Shown: positions 36,132 through 49,061 of the stretch, one piece after another
Position numbering within the stretch: the stretch's first letter is position 1
Layout of the letters: every line of letters starts with the position of its first letter
Assembly: GCF_030272615.1 (NCBI RefSeq)
Contig: NC_081406.1
Location: forward strand, 233,606,396 to 233,670,395
DNA from: Cryptomeria japonica
Taxonomy: Eukaryota; Streptophyta; Pinopsida; Cupressales; Cupressaceae
Reading direction: 5' to 3'
Length of the DNA stretch: 64,000 bases
Position numbers and translations under genes: made by a program
The notes under the pieces: generated by a model
Databases searched by the model: none
Told to the model about the DNA's origin: nothing
Seen by the model: the letters and a program-made list of their open reading frames with translations, nothing else

Positions 36132-37225
36132 CTACGTCTGCTGCTACTTGTTCTTGATTTTGTTCAGAATATTTTCTCTAGAGGCAAGTGTTTCAGAATT
36201 TTTGAGTTTTTTAGTTTAGATCTGGTCCACCTCTTTGTTTTTGGGTATTTTGAGCTCAAACAGACCTCACCATTGAGCCCAGAACACCCAAAAACCCCCA
36301 TTTTCATATAAAATTTGTCCAATTTGGACAACTTTGGCTCTAGAATTTTTTTTAACTTTTGGCCCTTACAACACATTTTTCGAGACAAAAAAAAACATTT
36401 TTCAGTAGTTTAATGGCTTTCCTAGGCCGAGCCATCACGCGATGGTCTATGGAGTCTCAGGCGATCTCCCACTACACGCTGGTCGTCACCCTACTGACAA
36501 CCATTGTGGTCACCAAACGGCAGCCGCAACGGTCTCTTAATCACCTGACCACTTGCCGCCTGACTGCTTGCTGCCCACTACTTGTCGCCCACCACTGCCT
36601 GACCTCTACCACCACCTGAAGCTCCACCACCACCCAGCTAGAGTGCCACCTCCACCCACTCTCCTCCTCTTGCTCCTTCTTACAAGCCTTTTGATAGGGG
36701 GGAGGTTTTTTTGTCATAACTTGGGCAAATGGAGTCGGATTTTTGAAAATGAATAGGCATTGAAAATTTATTTTTGAGCTCTATTAAGAACTGGTGGTGA
36801 GATTTCCTGATTGTTTCATCTAGTACCTATTTTGTTCTATCCAAGTCAACGCTTTTTTCTACACTTTGGGAGCCATAACTTGGGCAAATGAACTCTGTTT
36901 TCAGAAAATGAATAGGCATCGGAAAGGTCTTAGAGAGCCCTACTCAGATTTGGAGTTATTGTTTCCAGAAAAATCACCAGGTACACAAGATATTGTCTGA
37001 CACATTTTTTTTAGCACTTGTCTTCTTTTCTGGCTCTTAGATTGTATTGGTTTTTTGTTTTACATATTGTGCGGGGTGTTATTGTTTACTATTTTCTGTA
37101 ATTTACTTCAAAAAATCAGAACACATAAGCTCAAAAAAAAAAACCCTTCTGCATCTTCTATCTAGTCTGAAAGATCACTTAATTAAAAAAATCAAGAGCA
37201 GGTCCAGGTTCAGGTACAGGTACAC

Positions 37226-40200
37226 ATGGCAGATTCTTCAGTTGAGCTTCTTACATCCCAGAACTATCACCTCTGGAAAGCTCGTATGATGAGGCTTCTT
37301 AGATTGAGAGGGTTGTGGTCCCATTTGGATGCGGATTAGTCATTGTTGCAGTGTCCTTTTGAGATTCTTTAGCACCGAAATAAGATGGATGAGGCTATGG
37401 GTGTCATCTCCTAACATTTTTTAGATAGATTTCTTTTTCACCTTGATGGTTTGCTCACTCCTCGGGCTATGTGGTCCAAATTTGAAACTCTCTTTGGTAC
37501 TATCAATGAGTTTAGAGCATTACAGATTGAGGAAGATCTCTCTTCCTTATTGTTTGAGTCCTTCCCTCACATTGAGGACTTTCTGAACAAGTTTAAAACC
37601 ACCAGATCTATCCTACATAGTTGTGGTAAAAATAAGATAAACACAGAGTGTATCTACCTGATTCTCTCTAAGCTTTGAGGTCCCTATCTGATATTTGCTT
37701 CCATATTTTATTCTACTATGGATTCCTTGGGTACACACTTCACCATGCCTACTTTTGATGTGTTATGTGATTTCTTGATGTGTGAGCAGGCTCACCTCTC
37801 TCAGCTAGACACTCTCATAGGATCAAAGCCGAAAGCATTGGTTGCTCAGACATCTAAAGAGAACAAGAAGCATAAACCAAAGCCTAAGAAGGATTCAGTT
37901 GGCAGTGAGCGTCCCTCCAAGCCACCACCTAAGTTTGTTTATAAACCAAAGTCCTATCCCAAACTTGAGCACTCTTTTAAGTTTGGTGAGTCTTCCTCCA
38001 AGACTAAGAAGAAATCAGATGAACTTTGTAGTTTCTATGGCAAAGATGTTAATCCAATTTCTCGTTGTTGTAAATGATTAGAGGCTTTGGAGGAATCCAT
38101 GCAGCAACATCATATTTCTACTCCTTAGCCTTCATTTTCCTCTTCTACTGGGAAAGGACATGCTCTTTCTACATGAGCTATTCCTTCTGCATCCACTTGG
38201 ATTATTGATTCTGGGGCTTCTCACCACATGACACACTCACTGTAGCTTGTTACCTCACTTACTCACAGTAATATTTATAGATTGTAGTTGGTAACTCAAC
38301 AAAACTTTCAGTTTCAATTTCAAGTTCTGTTCCATTGACAGGTGGTTGTTTTTCAGGATGATCTTTTGGTTCCTAACATTTCAATGAACCTCCTCTTTGT
38401 TTATCAGATTTTTCATTCTGACTCTAGTAAAATAGTTGAGTTCTCACCACATGATGTGGTTATTAGAGAGCTCCATGATCCTGATTTGGTTGTGGCTACT
38501 AGCAGTGTTGATCCTGATTCTTAGTTATACCGATTTGATGGCTTTGAGAGTCCAGATGGTTCAGGTGTTGCTCTTGTAGCACATGTAGATTCAATGAGCA
38601 GACTTTGGCATGAGCATTTTGGCCATGTCAATTACAGATACTTACAGTAGATGAGCACACAAGAACTTGTTATTGGGCTTCCTCAGATATCCTGTACCGA
38701 TGGTTTATGCCAAGGTTGTGCACTTGGTAAGTATCACTTTGATCCTTTTTCCTACAGGAAGAGCCACACATGCTAAGGAACCCTTGGATTTGATACACAC
38801 TGATCTTATGTCATTTTTGACTCCATCTTTTTTAGAGTCTAAGTATGTGATCACTTTCATTGATGACTTCTCGAGACGTACATGGGTGTACTTTCTCAAG
38901 TACAAGTCTGATGTCTTTAATTCATTTCGAGTCTTTAAGACATTTGTAGAGAAGAAGTCTGGTTTTTATGTAAAGAGGATACACATAGATAATGGGAGAG
39001 AATATGTGAATCAGGCTTTTATAGATTTCTGCATAGAGCATGGTTTGCAACATCAGTTATCAGTTCCTCACACCCGTTAGTAGAATGGTGTTGCTCAGAG
39101 AAAGAACAAAACACTACGGGAGATGGCCAATTGTATGATTCAGTCATGTTCTATGCAGCCTACTTTTTGGACAGAGGTAGTTAATTATGTCACTTATATT
39201 CAGAATTGGATGCCTCATAAAGTATTGTACCAGTTGACTCCTGAGGAGGCTTGGTCCCATGTCAAGCCTGATGTTTATTCAATCTGAGTTTTTGGTAGTG
39301 AGGCTTGGGCATTTATTCCAGATGCTCAGAGGAAACCCATGGAGAGGAAGAGCCAACCACTCATTTTTGTTGGCTACTGTGAGGATGATAAGGCATACAG
39401 GTTGTTTGATCCTGATTCTCGAGAGGTCCTATTTAGGCAGGATGTCCATTTTCATGAGCACCTTCCTCAGATAAATTCTCCATCACTAGCTTCTCCCTCA
39501 CTACCTCCTCCTCCCTCTTCATCTTTTGAGGATTCCTTATTCTTTGAGAATGATGCAAATGATGGTCTACCATCCCCACCCTTTCCCAAGTGGGTCTAGT
39601 TTATAGTTGATGCTGCTAGTTCTATGGAAGGTGATCCTTTTGACACTCATCGTACTCATGCAAAGACATTTGGTTCTAGTCTTTTGATTCATGCAAATTC
39701 GGATGATCCTCAAAAAATTTCAGAGGTGATAGGTCACCCAGAGTGGGATAGGGTCATGGATGAGGAGTATTCTTCTTTGATGAAGAATCATACTTGGGAT
39801 CATTGTACTCTTCTGAAAGGAAGAAAGTTGGTTCGGTGCAAGTGGGTGTACCATACCAAGTATTCTGCAGATGGCTCTATTAATAAGTATAAGGCTCATC
39901 TTGTTGCGAAGGGGTTCTCTTAGGTGGAGGGTATTGATTACTCTGAGACCTTTGCTCCTATTGCCAAGATGAATTCTATTCGCTTTGTACTTTCTCTAGC
40001 AGCTTCACAGGGATGGAAATTTTTTTAGATGGATGTGAAGAGTGCTTTCTTGCATGGAGACCTTCGTGAGGAAATCTACATGGAGCAACCTCAGGGATTT
40101 GTGCAGGATTCCTCTTTGGTTTGTAGACTTCGACGTTTATTATATGATCTCAAACCGGCTCCTAGGGCTTGGTATGAGAATATGGACTCTTTCTTTCTCT

Positions 40201-41240
40201 CCAAACTCTTTACACATTGTCATTCTGATCCCATAGTATATATTCAACGTTAGGGGGATGGTATCATTATTCTTGTGCTCTATATTGATGATTTTATCAT
40301 TACCGGTAGCTCATTCTCCTTCATTCAAGATATTCAGAGAGCCTTGATGGAGCAATTTGAGATGATAGATATTGGCCTTCTACACTATTTTTTGGGCCTA
40401 TAGGTTATTCAGTCTTCCAATAGGATTTCCATACTTCAGCAAAAGTATGCTCTTGATATGCTTCACAGATTTGATATGCTCACTTGCAATCCTACACCCA
40501 CACCATTTCAGTCAGGTGTTGTTTTGTCTACCATTTGTTCTACACCTTCCGTGGATCCTACCTTAAATAGGCAGTTGGTTGGCAGTTTGTTGTACCTGAC
40601 ACATACACACCCGAATCTTTCTTTTGCGGTTGTTCTTGTCTCTTGATTCCCCCATGATCCTCATGAGAGCAACTGGCAAGTAGCCAAACATATTTTGAGG
40701 TACATTCAGGGCACTACACAGTTTGGCATTTACTATACTTCAAGATCCCCTCACATTGTTGGCTCCACTGACTCAGATTGGGCTGGTAATGCTCAAGATC
40801 GGAAGTCTACTTCTGGCTTTGTTTTTTGCCTTGGTTCTGGTCCTATCACATGGTCTTGTAAGAAGTAGTTTGTTATTGCATTATCATGTACAGAGTCTGA
40901 GTATCAAGCAGCGACGTTAGCTAGTCAGGAGGTATTATGGCTTCGACAATTGATGACTGAGTTTGGGTTCCCTCCTGATAGTCCCACTATTCTTTGGTGT
41001 GACAATCCAAGTGCCATTCACCTTTCCCACAACCCAGTGGAGTACCAGAGGTCTAAATACATTGAGCTTCACATGCACTTCATCAGACATTTGATTTAGG
41101 ATGGCTTTGTCATCTTGGAGTACATTCCTATAGAGGAGAAGGTTGCTGACATCTTCACTAAACCTTTTGCATCTCTGTGCTACCTTCATATGCGCTCTAT
41201 GCTTGGGGTGAAGGAAGTTGTCCTTGGGGGGTCTCATTGA
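37226..41240 (+). pseudogene. E4 gag-pol pseudogene
   Basis: It starts MADSSVELLTSQNYHLWKAR, a Copia Gag N terminus. Domains follow in order: gag; a damaged knuckle (CSFYGKDVNPISRCC); protease (WIIDSGASHHM); GAG-pre-integrase (LWHEHFGHVNY); integrase (HTDL, HIDNGREYVNQAF and NGVAQRKN, where the usual Glu is Gln); RT (SAFLHGDLREEIYMEQPQGF, YIDDFIITG); and RNase H (STDSDWAGNAQDRKSTSGF). The first part is in one frame and everything after about 38760 in another. At least seven internal TAG codons stand where relatives have Gln (for example 39920, 40251, 40399, 40867, 41097), and one TGA near 40645 stands for Arg. The 36132-37225 leader has no domain. Confidence 0.92.
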
Positions 41241-41470
41241 GGCCTTCCTTCCTTCATGTTTTTTTCGTATGCTTTTCTCATCTCTTTTTGGAGTAGATTT
41301 TTTTCCCATGTGGTTTTCTCTATTTCTCCATTTCATAGAGATTTGGTTGTGATTGGGTACCTCATCAGGCCTTGTTGCCAGGACCTAAATTTTTCCTTCT
41401 TCATGTAGTTGCATTTTGCTTTCCTGCATTTAGTTTTTTAAATACTCCCCAAGTTCATCTTAAGGGGGGG
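41241..41470 (+). promoter_or_regulatory. E4 3' untranslated leader and polypurine tract
   Basis: Non-coding sequence ending in taaggggggg immediately before the 3' LTR, the plus-strand priming site. Confidence 0.82.
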
Positions 41471-41823
41471 TGTTAGAGTTATCTTGTATTAGCTAATAAT
41501 TATTTATTTAATTATTAGTCTATTATACTCTATGCTTAAGATAAACTCAGGCATTTAATAATATTGTAGGTATTTAATAATTATTCTAATTATTAAATAC
41601 TCTTTATCCCTTTAGGGTTTCTTTAGGGTTGTACATATTTAGGGTTTCATATTCTCCTTTCATAAGGATTGTATTGTAATTTTCTTATTCATTCCCTCTC
41701 TAAATGATAATATTTTTCTTCAGAGCCTTTATTGTGGTTCTGTCTCCAATCTTCTATTTTGATAGGTATTTTGCTTGCAGGTGCTCTTTGGATCTCAGAA
41801 GTTGTACTTTCTCAACTTCTTCA
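41471..41823 (+). repeat. E4 3' LTR
   Basis: 353 bp, same ends as the 5' LTR, followed by the attta duplication. Confidence 0.95.
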
Positions 41824-41828
41824 ATTTA

Positions 41829-43084
41829 TGTGAGCTATTGAGATAGCAAGTGTTGAGCAATATTGAGTTGACTAAGGATGATGGTTATCCTTTTTGTTTT
41901 AGATCATTGATTTTATGCCTAGCATTTTACTTTTTAAATTCATTACCAATGAAGGAAATGTTATTTGGGATGAGAACTTACCCATAGGAAAGAAAATCAA
42001 AAGATATTTGGATAATCTGAATGACCAAGATAGGTTGTGCAAAGAGTATTTCTATGAACTTTTAAATAACCTAATTTCAAACTTTAGGATCTCAAAAAGA
42101 TATATTGAGATGCAGAAAGATAGTATTTCTTTCTTAGTTGATACTGATCATTGTTTCATGGAAGCTATGTTTCCTTGAAAGTTCCGATTAACAAAATTTA
42201 GATATGAAATTAGTGATGAATAATGTGTGATGTATGCAGATGAGCTTCTTAAACTTCAAGTAGATCTCATTGTAGATAAGTTTGGGACTTATGAAGAACT
42301 CATTAGATCACATGTTACTGAATAGGTGGCTCTAGAAGGATCCCCCTTTGGCAAGAAGAGAAGCAGAAAATCAACTGAGATTCCATCTCTAGTTTTAAAG
42401 AAGAGGAAGAAAGAAAAAAAGGAAAAGATTGAGATCATTAGCATTGATGATGTTGATACTGTTGAAGTTGATGTGAAGCAAAAGGAGATAGTTGTTGCAG
42501 AGGAAGAAGTGTAGAAGGAACCCTCTAGTTCTTCTAATAATGAAGATCCCTTTGAAGTTGTTAAAGTGTTGAAAATTATTGAGAAACTTGATGGAATAAA
42601 GAAAATTGGAGATGCATGGTTATCACAACCATCAAATGACAATGATATGATTGAAGAAATTTTGACTATTTACTTGCTCTAGAAAAAGATTGTTCTTGGT
42701 TTTATTGAATTTTTTTTCCCAGATGTTTTGTTTGAAAAATTTAGTGAGCAATTAGCCCTAAAAGCCACTAAAAAAGGACAACAAGATCTTGAAGATGAAG
42801 TGTAGAGAGCTATGAGAATAAAGTGTGTTGCTGCATAGAATAAATTGACTGAATGTATAAATGAAATGAGGAAATGTATGAGTGTTGTTGTCAGTGTTTA
42901 CAAAGATTGTGCAAGTGGCCTGCTACCACAACAAATAATAAAGAAACTATTGACTCCTTGGAGTCTAAGATGAACAAATTTGCATATAATTATTCAATAA
43001 CCCTAAAAAAGGGACTGCTACACTGGAAAAACCTAGTTTTTGAACTGACTAGGTAACTGCAAAGATTCGACCATTAGACAACTT
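41829..43084 (+). pseudogene. Element D domain protein, middle and C-terminal remnant
   Basis: Continuation of 35520-35766 after E4. Early residues LCLAFYFLNSLP and, one frame over, DENLPIGKKIKRYL match TG ORF2 (VCLMLYFTKEIP, YDIPVGKQILKAI). A basic stretch follows at 42346-42430 (GKKRSRKS, LKKRKKEKKEK), then an acidic/Val region and a helical part (42600-42950). This is the same order as TG ORF2: domain, basic linker, helices. Stops at about 42324, 42512, 42802 and 42836 are TAG where CAG is likely. The ORF is interrupted at 43085 by a solo LTR. No polymerase genes accompany it, so D may be a non-autonomous element like TG. Confidence 0.66.
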
Positions 43085-43089
43085 AAATG

Positions 43090-44451
43090 TGTTAGATATT
43101 TATGCTACTAGGATATGTTGTTGTCATTGATGTCAACATATTCCTCTGTTACAGTGATCTATTTGTTGTTCCGATGATTGCATTGAATTGATTTGGTTGG
43201 ATTGAGGATTTGTGGTTCAGTAATTAAGTATCTCCAGTATCTCTACTTCATTCCTTATTGCTTTCAATGATCTAGGAGATTGCTTGATCATATTATTTGA
43301 TCTAGTTTGTAGTTCAGTCTTTCTGTTCAGTGGTTGGCAAAGTTTGGTATTTGATCCAGTGAGCTTTGATATGATTATTTTTGGTTGCAGATTTGGGAGA
43401 ATGTTTTGGATGTTCATGTGTATCTTCAGTTCAGATGGTTTGTGATTTGGTGCTCCGCAAGTTATCTTTCTAGTCTAAATTATTGAATTTTGAGTATTCC
43501 TGTGAGCTAGCATGTTGATCGATGAAGATTTGCATAAGTGGTGTTTGTGCAGATATTGTGGATGGTTGTAATGTTCTTGTTGGTGTTTCCTCATCATGTC
43601 ATACTTGTTTTGGTGGTCCACATTGATCTTTGTGTGCGTTCTTGAAGACCTTATGGGTCCGGTGATATTTTTTATGTTATGCGGTATTCTTGATGGTGTA
43701 ATGTGTTGCGGTTGGTCTTGGCGAGATTTTCAATGGTGATGCATATTTGGAGATTTGATTTAGGTCCATGTTATGTCATGTATATCATTATATTGGTCTG
43801 GTGGTTCACATATGTATCGTGTGATGTAATTTTGTAATTGAGAGTTGAGGGTTTGACCGACCTTGTAGTTAAGGTTGATGAATTGTATATATAGGTGTTA
43901 TAGTCATGTAATTTAAGTATCGGTGTTGTGTCTGCATTATCAGAGAGAGGTGTATGTGTGCATAAGAGAATTTATCCTTTGGTGTGGTGTATTGAGTAGG
44001 GATTGTTGCAGGGCAGACAAATGTACTTAATCGGAACTGTCATCACGCATAAGGAGATGCTATATTTGTAGTTCATGTAATCTAGATTGTAATATGAATC
44101 TTATTGTAAGGTAGTGCGTCTTCCTTGAGGGTTGTAGCCTTTTGGATCATCTTATTTTGAGTAGTGAGCTCTAAGAAGTGTGCCTGAATGCATGTTCAAT
44201 CCCCATTGTAATATTTACACATACTACTGCAGAGTATCATCTTATTGTGGGCAGGTTCCCACCGTGGTTTTTCCCTTAACCAGATTTTCCACGTCAAAAT
44301 CTTTTCGTCATGTGTGTTGGTGCTATTGTGTTTATCTTTATTCTTGTTGCAATTGTTTAGATTTGAGATTGTGCTTAAATTGTTTAATCTGGTGAAAATT
44401 GATTCATTCCCCCCCCCACCTCATAGTTTTCCTTCTTGGTTGCTGCTAACA
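43090..44451 (+). mobile_element. Solo Copia LTR (TSD aaatg)
   Basis: 1362 bp, TGTTAGATAT...CTGCTAACA, flanked by aaatg at 43085-43089 and 44452-44456. It carries GTCATTGATGTCAA near the start and the GTGGGCAGGTTCCCAC stem followed by GGTTTTTCCC near the end, with a poly-C run. There is no internal region. Confidence 0.92.
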
Positions 44452-44456
44452 AAATG

Positions 44457-45606
44457 AACTTTTTTTTTGAGTTGGTAAGAATGAAAAAGTTTTGTGATCC
44501 AATTATATTTCCAATAATACAAGTTTTAGTCCCTCATCATGTCTGTATAGGTTGTATCTGCAAAATCATCCTCACCACCTTCCTCCACACTTCACCACAA
44601 AAAAATGATTCAAAAGGCGCCTATTTATAACTATCCACATCCTTTGTAACTTCTCCAACTACCCCTTTACAACTTTTTCTTTTCAACTTCCCATTTTGCA
44701 CTTTTACAATGACAACTTTTACAAAAGTTGCTAAAAGGACCTTAACCAAGACTCTTATGGCTTGAAATCATTACAAATATGTTTGAAGAGACCCGATAGA
44801 CCCTAATACAATGATAGAATGCCATTGGATACATATTGACAACATTTTGTCTCCTCATGACAATATTGACAATTTTCTAACAAATTTGCATCATGGACCT
44901 AAAAGGGTTTCCAGTTACATTGATTGACTACAAATCATTACAAAATGGTATATAGAACCTTATTTGACACAAAATATAGAATTTGAAAATTTTCCTTATG
45001 GAGGCATCAATGGTCTTGGGTGCCCCTGCACCATATTTTCAAAGATAAAGATGGTGCAACAAAGAATAAGATTAATTCATTATAGTTGGAATTATCCTTG
45101 GTGCAAAGACAAAGAGATGATTTTTTCAATAAGTTCTGGACTATCAAAGAAATTGTTGAAACTAGAATGGATCACTTTACTCATCTACTAGAAGATGTAG
45201 AGAAGGCTGAGTTGAATTTTCTTGTCTTAAATGATTTGATTGTCGTAATTGACATGCTTGTGTAATGCAATTTTCAATGCACAATGTTGATGTCTGCTAT
45301 TAGCTCCTAGAATTCTCTTCTCCTAGAACTCAAAGAAAAATATACAGAGATTTTTTCGCAAAAAAGGTAACTAAGACTTTATTTTTGAATTGATTTTTTT
45401 TTGTTAAGGGGAAGATGTGTGAAGGTATTTTTTTTATACCCTTTGTCCTTGATGGCAAGGCGGGAGGAAATTTGAAGTGGGGAGAGAATGTGAAGTAGGA
45501 AGAAGATGTGAAGTTTGGTGAGTAAGCAGAAAGGTGGGGAAATGAATTAAGTAATGATTTTGATACTCTTTTTTTGCATGTTGACATCAATGAAAAAATA
45601 GGAGAT
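44457..45606 (+). other. Element D 3' region
   Basis: Decayed remainder of D after the solo LTR. A stretch near 45115-45230 (FFNKFWTIKEIVETRMDHF..., LEDVEKAELNFLVLNDLI) could be the end of the helical coding part. The region closes with gacatcaatgaaaaaataggagat before an LTR start. That looks like a worn form of the ATCAATGCCAAAGGGGGAGAT polypurine context of TG and E2. Confidence 0.5.
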
Positions 45607-45999
45607 TGTTGGAGTTTTGTCATTGATGAGTGCTGTATAGGCTATTAGTTGTCATTGACGTCAACATACTTATATTAACTTATATTGTTGTTGCTTTGGT
45701 ATTTTACCATGTTTTGCTTCATGTTGCTCCATAGTTGCAAATATGGGTTTGCGGTTTGGGTAGTATACTCATGAATAATAGATGTACCTATGTTCCATAT
45801 TATACATGTTATGGATTTTTGGAAGGTGAGATACATGGTTCAATAGTTTGGTTTGTCAGTTAATTTATTCCTTCATAATAGAATAGTTTGTTTAGACATC
45901 TGCATTTCATCAATTAATTGTTTTTGATCTTGTGGTCTTGGGACATGATTAAACATTGTAGATAATGTGTGTATTCTTGTTAGCATTAGCTTTTGTTAT
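45607..45999 (+). repeat. Element D 3' LTR, left part, interrupted by E3
   Basis: Starts TGTTGGAGTTTTGTC directly after the worn polypurine tract and contains GTCATTGACGTCAACA at 45651. It is cut at 45999 by E3 (TSD gttat expected on the far side, outside the window). The matching 5' LTR of D was not found. Confidence 0.65.
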
Positions 46000-47198
46000 T
46001 GTTGGCCATTTGGAGGAATTGATTATGTGTTGCATTGATGTTTTATCATTGATGTCAACACTAGCTATTTTGGTTGCTTTATTGGTATCCTTTTGGTCCC
46101 GGTAGGTTGTTTGGTTTCTGGTTGGATTAGATCATGATGATCTGGTATGCTCCGATATGTTTGGGTTATGAAATTGGCTTATTCATGCTACTCATATTCA
46201 TGTCCAGTCAATTGGTTTTGATTTGATGATTGAATGCTATCCTGTATGTTGGCAATCTTGGTTTGTTGTTCCAGCGAGGGTTTCATTGACAGAGCATTGT
46301 TGAAGATCTTTGGTGTTATGCATAAGTGGTGTTGGTACGGCTTCTAGTAGAGATTCAGGATGCTGATGGTCATCATGTTCGATACCTGGTTGATTGGGAT
46401 CATTTCTTTAGCGTGTGTGGACCTATATTGGGTCCTGATTTATCTAGCTTATGGACCGACTTAATGTAATATGTGGATTGGACTTCTCGATGTGTTTTCG
46501 AGATGTCTTATGGGTTGGATATTATTTGTTTGGTCTCAGGGTGACATGTTTTGTAATTATATAATTGTTTTATTATCTGGTGGCTGACCTTATTGTTTGT
46601 GGTCGAGCGTTTGTATATATATATAATATAAGATCTCATTGTAGATCATATAGGAATGTGGAATAGGAGCAAATATTGTAATAATCATTCAGGCAGAGGA
46701 TTTGGTTGATCATTGGTGATCGAGTTGGGTTTATGTAAGAGGATTTAGTCCTTCAGTGTTGAGATTAATTAGAGCTGTATTCAAGCATAAGAGATGCTAT
46801 CATTGTAGTTCATTCATTCTTCCGAATTGTAGTCTGAATTTCTATGTAGTCAGTGAGACTCCTTTTTTGATGAACAATGTGCTCTCGGCTATTGGCCTTC
46901 CTGCAAGTGCAGGCCCCTCAATTGTAATCACATACTTATTGTAGAAGTATTATCTGACTATGGGTAGGCTTCCCACTGTGGTTTTTCCCTTTACAAGGTT
47001 TTCCACGTACAAATCTTGGTGTCATGTGGATGGTATTTATTCTCTAATTGTTGTTTATGCTTAATCGGTTTATGCATTTCGGTATTGATATTTTGGGTTC
47101 CAGTATTAAAGTATTAATTGCTTAAGGTTCTGGTAATCTGGTGACAACTGATTCATCCCCCATCTCAGTTGTCTTCTAGTTATTTGATCTGTTTAACA
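46000..47198 (+). repeat. E3 5' LTR
   Basis: 1199 bp, TGTTGGCCATTTGG...TCTGTTTAACA. It contains CATTGATGTCAACAC near the start and the CCCACTGTGGTTTTTCCC block near the end. Confidence 0.93.
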
Positions 47199-47200
47199 AT

Positions 47201-47212
47201 TGGTATCAGAGC
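47201..47212 (+). promoter_or_regulatory. E3 primer-binding site, tRNA-Met type
   Basis: TGGTATCAGAGC two bases after the LTR. Confidence 0.93.
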
Positions 47213-47255
47213 TCTGGTCCTCTCTGTAGAAGCTTAACCACTTAAGGAAGATCCT

Positions 47256-49061
47256 ATGGTGACTAACAGTTCAAGTTGATCTAGTTCATTTGCAACTATC
47301 TTTCAGAGAGATATTCCTAGGCTTGATGAAACAAATTACAAAGTATGGAAGATTTAGATGGAGACTCATTTGAGATGTCTTGGTAAGGAAATTTGGGAAA
47401 TAATAGAGAATGGTGTTACACCTTATAATCCGGCATCTGGAAACCCTCCTTCGGCAAAATTGGATAAGGAGCTTGAGAATGATTGTAGAGCAAAAGAAGC
47501 CCTCTTGTGTGTACTTTATGATCAGCAAATAATGAGATTAACTGGCAAATCATATGCAAAGGCTATATGGGACAAGTTGGAGACTCTTAATGAAGGTGAC
47601 CCTACTATTAAGATTGCTAAACTTGATGGTTACTGGGTGAGACATGAAAACTTGAAGATAGAAGAAGATGAAAGGATTACTACATTCATAGAAAGGGTAA
47701 ATGAAATTGTTATGGGAATTCAATATTGTGGTGGAACTCTAAGTGAAGATGAAATAGTTTCTAAAGTTATGAGAGATTTGCCACCGGCTTATAAGATGAA
47801 GGCTACTACAATTAATGAATTGAGAACAATGGCTAATAATTTTGTCAATAGAGATACCTTGGTTGATAAATTATCTTCTTTTGAGGTTGAAGAATTTGGA
47901 GCTTCTGGAGCTGTGAAGTCTAAACTTTCTTTTCATGCATTTACATCATCAACTGACAAGAAAATTGGAAAGCTTTGTATGCAAAGGAATTGGATGATAT
48001 GAAGAGAGAAGATGAATAATTTGAGCAACTTGAAGCCCTATTTGCTAGAAGAGTACCTAAAGGACAGGTAGGAAGTAAGTATGAAGGAAAAACACCTTTT
48101 AAATGTTTTGCATGTAATAAGATAGGTCATTTTTCTTCTAGATGTCCTAAAAGGAATTCAAGATTTGAAGAAAGAGAGAAGATCTTTTAAGCCTAACCTT
48201 GGATATCATAACAAGTATAAGTTTAGGAAAAACAAAGATAAATCATGCTACATAATTGATGAGGAAGGTGTGACTGATTCTGATGATGAACCAGTACAAG
48301 ACTCTGCTGGTGGTTCTGACATTGGAAAGGAATGGGTGTTCCTGGCTATCAAGGAAGGTGTTCCGAAACTGGAAGAGAATGTACTTGAAGAGAAGGCACT
48401 TGCTGCTAAAATTGAAGATAAAGATGAATTGGTAATTGACAATGGATGTTCACATCATATGACTGGAGATAAAAGGAAGTTTCTATCTTTGCAAGAATAT
48501 GATGCTGGTTTGGTTAGATTTGGAGATTACAAGGCATGCATGATCAAAGGAAAATGAATTATATCATTGGATGGTAAGAACAATACTAATAATGTTTATT
48601 ATGTTGAAGGTTTAAGGAATAATCTTTTGAGTGTAGGACAATTGGTGGATAAGGGATTTCGATTACAATTATGGTGAGAAGACATCTTTTATTGCACAAA
48701 TTGATGGGAGTTGGCTATGGCATAAAAGGCTATGTCATGTGAATTTTGATTGCATGGTTAAGATCAGTTCAATTAAGGCAATTAGACTAGATATAACTAA
48801 AATTGTGAAGCCCTATAATCCGGTATGTAAAGAATGTCAAATGGGAAAATAGGTCAAAACCTCTTTTAAGAGTATACAAGAAAAATATAATGATGTTCTT
48901 GATCTTATTCATACTGATTTGTGTGGACCTGCTAGAGTTAAAAGTTTTCAAGGTGATAGATATTTTATGCTAATAATTGATAATTATTTTAGAATGATGT
49001 GGGTTACTTTTCTAAGGGAAAAATCTAAGGCTTTTGAAAAGTTTAAAATCTTTAAAGCTAA
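47256..49061 (+). pseudogene. E3 gag, protease and N-terminal integrase pseudogene
   Basis: From ATG 47256 the gag contains the UBN2 domain (AKAIWDKLETLNEGD, IVMGIQYCGGTLSEDEIVSK), close to E2. A frameshift near 47960 is followed by the knuckle CFACNKIGHFSSRC (48105-48146, intact). The protease reads DNGCSHHMTGD where DSG is usual. A deletion of about 100 bp at 48670 removes the segment between protease and the GAG-pre-integrase motif (SWLWHKRLCHVNFDC). The integrase keeps HTDLCGPARV and ends at the F insertion in KIFKA. Confidence 0.9.

Larger units (their letters stand above)
35767..41823 (+). mobile_element. Copia element E4, short LTRs (TSD attta)
   Basis: Complete element of 6057 bp flanked by attta at 35762-35766 and 41824-41828. 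The two 353-bp LTRs differ at about 14 positions by eye (near 4%). It has a tRNA-Met primer-binding site, gag-protease-integrase-RT-RNase H order and an A/G polypurine tract. The short LTRs and different pol set it apart from E1-E3. Coding is broken by many TAG codons and one frameshift. It sits inside element D. Confidence 0.95.
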
